DNA of 64,000 bases from Allodiplogaster sudhausi (taxonomy: Eukaryota; Nematoda; Chromadorea; Rhabditida; Diplogasteridae), in NCBI GenBank assembly GCA_945643635.1, contig CALZFC010000018.1, positions 224,001-288,000 on the forward strand. The letters are read 5' to 3'. Of the stretch, positions 58,492 through 64,000 are shown one piece after another; within the stretch, counting starts at the first letter, position 1; every line of letters begins with the position of its first letter. Below the pieces are notes generated by a model. It searched no databases. It was not told the DNA's origin and saw only the letters and a list, made by a program, of their open reading frames with translations. A program made the position numbers and the translations under genes.

Positions 58492-60988
58492 TCAGAGAGT
58501 TCTTCATTGCGAGGGTGTACTCCTCGTTCTTTATGATTTCTGTCAACTTGGAGAGTAGGAGTCCGGTGGTGGAATTGGTCACAACTCCATTCTCATCTCG
58601 CTGTTCGAGCTGCCACCGGATGATCTCGTCCTGCGTCTTGTGAGAGAACTTCTCAAGTATCTTCATCTGTAGATGAGCGTCCGTCTGAATCCTCTTGGTG
58701 ACTCGGTTCAGCTTCCTGACGATCGCGTGAATCTTGCTGAGGACCTCGCTCTGCTCATCCAATGATCGTGCTCCAGGCGGAATCGCTTCTAGCTCTGCAT
58801 AAATAGTGGGGAGAGCCAGGTTGTTTACTCCATATCTGCGATCGAGGAACCCGATGGCGTAGTGGTAGTCGTGACCACTGAACGAAAGGCCGTCGAGCAT
58901 GTTGAGCGCCTTTCCAGTGAGGGACATCTTCAAATACTGCATCTTGTCATAATTGGAGAGATCTTCTCTGCTGTCGATCGTCTCCTTGAAGTCAACCATA
59001 AAGGTCTCGTAGTCCTCTAAATCTACGCTGAAGGTGCGGAGAGTGAGACGTGGCAGCTGTGGTCGGCGATCCTCTTGCCTATCTCTGATCCGTGAGAACA
59101 GATCTTCTTCTCTGGGAGTCGGTTGTCGGTGCTGCTCCTTTCTCGCTGCATTCTGTGCAGCTTCCAGTTGGCGATCTTCGCCTTGTTCGCCGGGTCGCTC
59201 GCTCCTTCGCTTCTGGAGTTGGAGCTGTTGTCGCTCGATCTGCCCTCTTCTCCACTCCAGATCATCTTCCGAGTCCTCTTGGAATCGGTGGCTGGGTGAG
59301 GCGTGTGCGTCTTGCAGTGTCCTCGTCGATCCTTGTGAAGTCCTTGGCAGATTCCTTCTCTCCTCTCTCGCTGGCGGTCGGCTGTCATGCTCTTGCCTGA
59401 CAACACTTGCTCTTCCACTGAGCGAGTACGGTACTCGGCTCTCCGTCCTCTCATTTGCTGAAGATCCCGCCTCTCTTGTGGGTGGGAATCGATGTGCCGG
59501 AGATGGGGAGGGAGCCTGAGACCGTCTTAGTGTTCTCCACTCTTCTGCTGCTAAACGGTCGTCGATGAGTTGGAGGAGTCGAGTTGCTTCTGCCGTGGTA
59601 TCTGCTCCGCCTTCCACAACTGTATTCCAGGAATGCACGGCACCGTGCACGCTCTCGAAGCCTTGCAGCTTCTTCTCCGCCGTGGCCTTTGACTGCTTGC
59701 ATGTGAAGTTCTTGGTGTGCTCGTGGTACTTGGTGTACAGTTCGCAGTACACCTCGATATCTTCGTCACATGCAGCAATCAAGTCTGTGAGCTGATTCCT
59801 GGATTGTTGCAGATTGGCGGGTGACGACTCGAATAGTCTGTTCTCGACCTTCTCCTTCTTGGACTGCAAGCGGTCTCTTGATCTGTTGGCATTCATGCTG
59901 GACAGGTGAAGATCCTTGAGTCTCGTGTCGCACTTCCTCAAGAATGCCTTCTTCTCTGCCTCGGAGATGGTCGGCACTTTCCTTGCTGGAGGAGGGGGAA
60001 ACTGAACAGAAGGATCTTCTTCGTCCTCTTCAGAGACGACTGGTTGCTGCTGTGGAGCAGGGAACAGTACAGAGGGGTCTTCCCCTCCGTCTCCTTCATG
60101 TGAAGAGGCGAAGTCATCGTCATCGTTATGAGAAGCAGCATCTACATTGTCGTCTTCATCGTCTCCGTCATTGCTGACTTCTCCTTCTTCCTTGTCTTCT
60201 TCCTTCCTTGTCACGACTGACTCCTTGTCAGTCTCTCCTTGCCTTGCTGTAAGAGACGCTTCTCCATCTTCCCGGTGCTGGAGTGAGCCGCGGCGCTCTT
60301 GCTCGCGGCGCGCAGCCCGTTCAGCACGTGCGGCTGCTGCTTCTCTGGGGTCTGGGAAGTTCGGAGGGGAATTCTCTTCAAGAATTCGTTTCTGAGTGCG
60401 TGGCTTGACCTTGGATTTGGTCCGGGAAGGGTTGGGTTTCTTCTTGTTTCCTTCGTCATCGTCGCTGACCTCGATCGTGAGTGCGAGCACGACATGCGTA
60501 TCCTCATCCTTGTCCAAGCATGAGGACTTATTCATCCGGCTCTCGGGCCTTGAAGACTTCAGGCTCTCGGGCCTGGACCTCAGGCTCTCGGGCCTTGTAG
60601 ACTTCAGGCTCTCGGGCCTGGACCTCAGGCTCTCGGGCCTTGTAGACTTCAGGCTCTCGGGCCTGGACCTCAGGCTCTCGGGCCTTGTAGACTTCAGGCT
60701 CTCGGGCCTGGACCTCAGGCTCTCGGGCCTTGTAGACTTCAGGCTCTCGGGCCTGGACCTCAGGCTCTCGGGCCTTGTAGACTTCAGGCTCTCGGGCCTG
60801 GACCTCAGGCTCTCGGTCCTTGTAGACTTCAGGCTCTCGGGCTTGGACCTCAGGCTCTCGGGCCTATCCTTGTCCTGGAGTTCGCTTGCGTCGTCGGTGT
60901 TGGTGTGGTGGGCCTGCTCGCCTGCCATGTTCAGGCCCGGGTGTCGATTGGGCCGACGCACCATGTGCGGGTTTCCGCCCTTGATCAT
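58082..60988 (-). CDS. BEL/Pao gag with internal RPESL repeat
   Basis: The open frame runs up to 61036, but the first ATG is at 60986-60988 (MIKGGNPHM). After the N-terminus comes a tandem repeat of RPESLRSRPESLKST (60540-60870), then an acidic and basic low-complexity region. A conserved gag core follows (YETFMVDFKETIDSREDLSN, then KMQYLKMSLTGKAL), a pattern typical of the retrotransposon-specific gag domain in Pao elements. Downstream of about 58490 the frame is out of register with the zinc knuckles, so the real polyprotein probably switched frame there. The 200-codon plus-strand frame opposite the repeat is an antisense shadow. Confidence 0.82.
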   Translation of the reverse strand: MIKGGNPHMVRRPNRHPGLNMAGEQAHHTNTDDASELQDKDRPESLRSKPESLKSTRTESLRSRPESLKSTRPESLRSRPESLKSTRPESLRSRPESLKSTRPESLRSRPESLKSTRPESLRSRPESLKSTRPESLRSRPESLKSSRPESRMNKSSCLDKDEDTHVVLALTIEVSDDDEGNKKKPNPSRTKSKVKPRTQKRILEENSPPNFPDPREAAAARAERAARREQERRGSLQHREDGEASLTARQGETDKESVVTRKEEDKEEGEVSNDGDDEDDNVDAASHNDDDDFASSHEGDGGEDPSVLFPAPQQQPVVSEEDEEDPSVQFPPPPARKVPTISEAEKKAFLRKCDTRLKDLHLSSMNANRSRDRLQSKKEKVENRLFESSPANLQQSRNQLTDLIAACDEDIEVYCELYTKYHEHTKNFTCKQSKATAEKKLQGFESVHGAVHSWNTVVEGGADTTAEATRLLQLIDDRLAAEEWRTLRRSQAPSPSPAHRFPPTREAGSSANERTESRVPYSLSGRASVVRQEHDSRPPAREERRNLPRTSQGSTRTLQDAHASPSHRFQEDSEDDLEWRRGQIERQQLQLQKRRSERPGEQGEDRQLEAAQNAARKEQHRQPTPREEDLFSRIRDRQEDRRPQLPRLTLRTFSVDLEDYETFMVDFKETIDSREDLSNYDKMQYLKMSLTGKALNMLDGLSFSGHDYHYAIGFLDRRYGVNNLALPTIYAELEAIPPGARSLDEQSEVLSKIHAIVRKLNRVTKRIQTDAHLQMKILEKFSHKTQDEIIRWQLEQRDENGVVTNSTTGLLLSKLTEIIKNEEYTLAMKNSLSASRNAQHSRSQQSSSRSHDKPAASVVIQESRPLPKEQLPVLPAATTSVATCREDSARAREQRRLCILREAQVVERIQNGSYRRREDEDSKRQGTLLQMPPERPQCYHLQRVVHTVQEAPPRSSLQTTEESRLRRA
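60540..60870 (-). repeat. in-frame 45-bp minisatellite in gag
   Basis: About seven tandem units, each encoding RPESLRSRPESLKST with very few changes. Unit number likely varies between copies. Confidence 0.93.
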
Positions 60989-61301
60989 CTTGTATTGATC
61001 GATAAAGGGCTTAACTCGCTGACTCGGTTGTTCCACTTCACAATGACATGTAGTTTAACTCGTCGATGAACAAGAACAGATTTATCACTTCCAAATGATC
61101 CTTGATATCAGTCCAGAAATTAATCTCTATACGTCAAAGTAACAGAACTAGAGTCTAGATTCTATACTAGGACCTGAAGCTGCAAAGGAGGAGGAGGATA
61201 TGGATTTAAATAAAGAAAGGAATAAGTGAAATAAATAGAAAACCTGAAATGAGGAATGGAAAGAAAACAAAGAATGGAAGAAGGAGAGGAAAGGGTTTTA
61301 C

Positions 61302-61428
61302 CGGGGTGGCCTTGCGCCAAAGAAGAGAGTGGGGTGTGTGTAGAAGAGGAAGAGAAGAGAGATGACGGAGAGAGGGACGAGGAGCAGTGACTGGTTAGCC
61401 CTGCGTGCGCTTACTCCTGAGGCTCTTC
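61302..61428 (-). CDS. candidate exon encoding a membrane-spanning segment
   Basis: Between an acceptor-like TTTTAAG and a GTAAAA donor, 127 bp read without a stop: RRANQSLLLVPLSVISLLFL, then FYTHPTLFFGARPPR. The basic flank followed by about 20 hydrophobic residues looks like a signal anchor. The rest of such a gene would have to lie left of the BEL element or be lost. The partner exons are unknown, and chance hydrophobic coding in a CT-rich strand is a real alternative. Confidence 0.3.
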
Positions 61429-61884
61429 CCTTAAAATGACGGTCACAAACGTCCGAGGTGGCGGGAAGCCAAGAGATACGCGGAGAGAAAGGGTAAGAAG
61501 AAGATGACGAAAGAGTAGAGAGAAAGAGGGGAATAAGACCGATAAAAAAGGGAATCAGGGAGATTCGCCTGATTGGAGACTTGAGAAGGAAGAGACCGGC
61601 ATGAGGGAATAATATGAGGATAAATAACACTAAAGGCAAATTAACATGACACGCAACATGAAATAAATAAGAAAGAAATGGAGGAGTAAAGAAGTGGACG
61701 AATTGAGATGACAAAACGAATCTTCTAGCTGCATGGAAACATATAAGAAAAGTCTGCATCTGAGTGAAAGGCAGAAATTTAAATACACCATGGAGCGCAA
61801 TTGCGCAGCAAAACACATAGTCATTCGCGTTGGAGCGAACACATATCTTGACTTTGTTGTTGCCCAGAGGATCAATAACCTGAC

Positions 61885-62024
61885 CTAGCCCTGCAATTGG
61901 AAGGGTGCGTTTGGCCCACTTTAGCTCTATTGTCCAAGTTATCGAGAGCTTCATCAACGGCAGCAATAAGAAAGAAGAGAATTTGGGATGAGCCTCGGAG
62001 AGATTTCAATCTCTGAAATGTCAT
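61885..62024 (-). CDS. candidate first exon of a minus-strand gene
   Basis: An ATG at 62022-62024 opens 47 codons up to a GTCAGG donor: MTFQRLKSLRGSSQIL, then AAVDEALDNLDNRAKVG and NCRAR. The helical, polar composition is protein-like and unlike the surrounding low-complexity DNA. I do not recognise it and could not connect it to the exon candidate at 61302-61428. Confidence 0.35.
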
Positions 62025-63712
62025 TTTAATCTACAGAGCCAGGCGAGCTGTAAGGGAAAGCGGATCTCTGTCGAAGGCGCGAGGAGAACGATGGCCGAGA
62101 AAGATGTAGAGATTCTAATGGAAACAAGTACGTGTTGATCCATGAAATGATACCAGAAAATATATAAGTAAATGGAGGATTCCTTGGAACCTTTGTATGT
62201 AAATACGAATTTCAAGGAACAATTCTGAATTTCCATTGTTGTGGTTCTTTTCCATAAAATCCAGCCGTTTCAGCCTCTGCTGAAGCTTCGCTTATCCCCT
62301 CGGTGTCCCCAATACGAAGGGATAATAGAAGAGCGATATTGTTTAGTTGTGGTGTTCGATGAGGAGGCGGTGCCAGTCCACAGAGAATGCGCGCACAATC
62401 ACGTTGTTCCTCTCACTCTTTCGTCTCTCTCTCTCTGTCGTCTCTCTTTCTCTCTCTCACACTGTCATTGCTGTATCTCACCCTCTCCTCATTCTTTCTT
62501 CTCCCTCTCTCTTTATCTCTCTTTTGGAAACCTTCAGCTCCCTTCCCTCATTTCTCTGGTGGTCAGTACAATCTGCGGCAGAAAAAGCGATTGTTGTTTC
62601 TTCAAACCTTTATTATTTCATGCACTCTCTTGCAATTCCAATTTTGTTTCCGAACAAAAAAAATTTCTTCTGTAATGTTCGAGTCGAACAATCAATTCTG
62701 CACCTTTCTTCTTATTCTCTTCTCCGTGCCAAAGTTTCTTTTTTGCATCTTAAGCCATTTTAAACTACTAGTTTGTCTGGTACTAGTTTGGCTGGAGTAA
62801 TTCCTTGAAGAAATTGGCTTGTCTCCGGCGAAACCAGTCTCTCCCTCTTGCAAAATGGATGACGATGAACTCGCGTCCTGACGGACCATGCAGTTGTGCC
62901 TCAAAGCGTTCGACTTGACCCTATTTATTGAATTGACGGAGAGAGGATGAAGGGAACAGTGGGATGGTTGAAAAAGTGGAGAGCGAGAGTAAAGCGAGGT
63001 AGAGAGAGAGCGCGCGAGAGAGAGAGAACGGGAAAGAAAAGCGGAAGATAGAGGGAGAGAGAGATGCGAGAAAGAAAGGATATGAGATTAATACTTGGCG
63101 AGAAACGGGGTGAAATGGTGTTGCTGAGTCGGATTTCGTTCGTTTTCGTGTTTCTTCCGTTGACCAGAAGACTGCACCTGAAATACGCGACCTGCTCTTT
63201 CTATAAAATGCTAGAAATAGCCTTCTAATTCCTAATTCCTTTCGCTATTGTGTTGAAGTGAAGATTTATGGCGGGGTGCTGTGAGAAATTTCCTTCCGTA
63301 TTCGAGGACACCTTTTAGCGCTTCTTGATGTATTCCGATCTTTGGTTCATTCCGTTGCGTATTTATTAGGCAGACTGTTATTAATATCCAATATTACAAC
63401 AAGATTTTCTTTCAAATTTTGATGGAGTACTGGTTGAGTCTGTTCTTTTGTGCCTCCGGGCCATAGCGAGAACTTCACCGATTGTCTGGTGTTAGTCAAG
63501 TTTTTGTCTTGCGCCCCTTTTACTAGAGTCTTGGCATGTCCAGTTATATATTCATCTCTATGACTTCTACCCTCCCTTATTTTTCTTTGTATGTGTTTGC
63601 GTTGTCGGAATGCTCATTTTGCTGAGTTGTTGTGCAGAATTCGCAGAAGAAAGTGTGGGAGGGCGTTGGAAGGAGTCGGTTGACAGTTGCCACGACTCAC
63701 TCTCCACGCGGG

Positions 63713-63720
63713 TATAAATA
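63713..63720 (+). promoter_or_regulatory. TATA-box-like site
   Basis: TATAAATA lies between GC-rich flanks (CACGCGGG upstream, CCCCTCTCC downstream), a typical core-promoter setting. No downstream gene is visible before the window ends, so this is only a candidate. Confidence 0.3.
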
Positions 63721-63902
63721 TCCCCTCTCCTTTCCAGGGGGCACTCCAACCACCCACGCCATCTTAGATCACATTTTCTTCTCTGAACGAAACGGCTGAT
63801 CTGGCTGGTGCTAAGCCATCTATTAGCAGGAGTTGAGGTATAGCAAGAGTGCGGTTGTGGCCTTGCATTTAGAGAGGGAGAGAGAGAGCGAAAAAGAGAG
63901 AA

Positions 63903-63904
<2 letters not shown>

Positions 63905-63942
<38 letters not shown>
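63905..63942. repeat. (GA)n microsatellite
   Basis: Clean GA dinucleotide run near the window end. Confidence 0.95.
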
Positions 63943-63943
<1 letters not shown>

Positions 63944-64000
63944 TGAAACATGTGACTGTCGCAGAGTCTCCGACAATGGCATGCGAGAAGTCTTAGTGCT

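Larger units (their letters stand above)
55840..61036 (-). mobile_element. truncated BEL/Pao LTR retrotransposon
   Basis: A gag frame and an overlapping pol frame on the minus strand contain gag, zinc knuckles, aspartic protease, reverse transcriptase and the start of RNase H. The pol frame stops within RNase H at 55840, and no integrase or 3' LTR follows. On the minus strand the sequence just upstream of the gag ATG begins TGGAACAACCGAG, which may be the primer-binding site. If so, the 5' LTR would lie just above 61036, but I could not delimit it. Confidence 0.88.
62025..64000. other. intergenic, CT/GA-rich, no gene recognised
   Basis: A CT-rich region (about 62410-62530) and GA-rich regions (63000-63060 and about 63905-63942) are present. 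Open frames here follow the simple sequence. A TATA-like site near 63713 may belong to a gene starting beyond the window. Confidence 0.45.

Noticed and set aside
60396..60998. 200-codon plus-strand frame with regular LRLSGLVDF repeats, resembling a leucine-rich repeat protein
   Set aside because: It is the exact antisense of the gag minisatellite; the minus frame has the conserved gag context.

Overview
The window is eukaryotic nuclear DNA with many short introns (roughly 45-170 bp, acceptors mostly ending TTTTCAG) and abundant (GA)n/(CT)n microsatellites. A nematode is the best guess. Acceptors are nematode-like, and the two best conserved genes, a biotin protein ligase and a WDR3/UTP12 WD-repeat protein, lie on the same strand. 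From memory, both C. elegans orthologues are named from one cosmid (F13H8). The species cannot be told from the sequence.

Layout. 1-7.5 kb: 5' part of a biotin protein ligase (holocarboxylase synthetase) gene on the minus strand, cut by the window start, with a dead LINE in one intron. 7.6-25.7 kb: an 18-kb tandem array of a ~1.2-kb satellite, about 15 units, with no convincing coding content. 26.1-33.4 kb: exons of at least one multi-exon minus-strand gene that I could partly assemble but not identify; beside them is a 2-kb near-palindromic TTAA-flanked element carrying a nested MITE. 35.1-40.7 kb: a nearly complete 29-exon WDR3/UTP12 gene on the minus strand. 42.0-55.0 kb: three tandem plus-strand copies of an inosine-uridine nucleoside hydrolase-like gene. 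The first is a pseudogene whose exon 5 is split by a 4.0-kb non-autonomous LTR element with a clean 4-bp target duplication. The second is intact with a signal peptide. The third is intact with no visible signal peptide. A small candidate secreted-peptide gene lies between copies 1 and 2 on the minus strand. 55.8-61.0 kb: a truncated BEL/Pao retrotransposon on the minus strand with a frame break and an internal gag repeat. 61-64 kb: two candidate minus-strand exons, then low-complexity DNA and a TATA-like site.

Function. The two conserved genes are housekeeping: biotin attachment to carboxylases, and 18S rRNA processing in the small-subunit processome. The nucleoside hydrolase cluster is a local gene family in nucleoside salvage or turnover. 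Its members keep the DxDxxxDD metal/ribose motif but have Cys where the family usually has the catalytic His. Mobile and satellite DNA makes up roughly half of the window.

Limits. All exon models were read by eye from splice signals, reading phase and remembered family sequences. No search, alignment or folding program was run.
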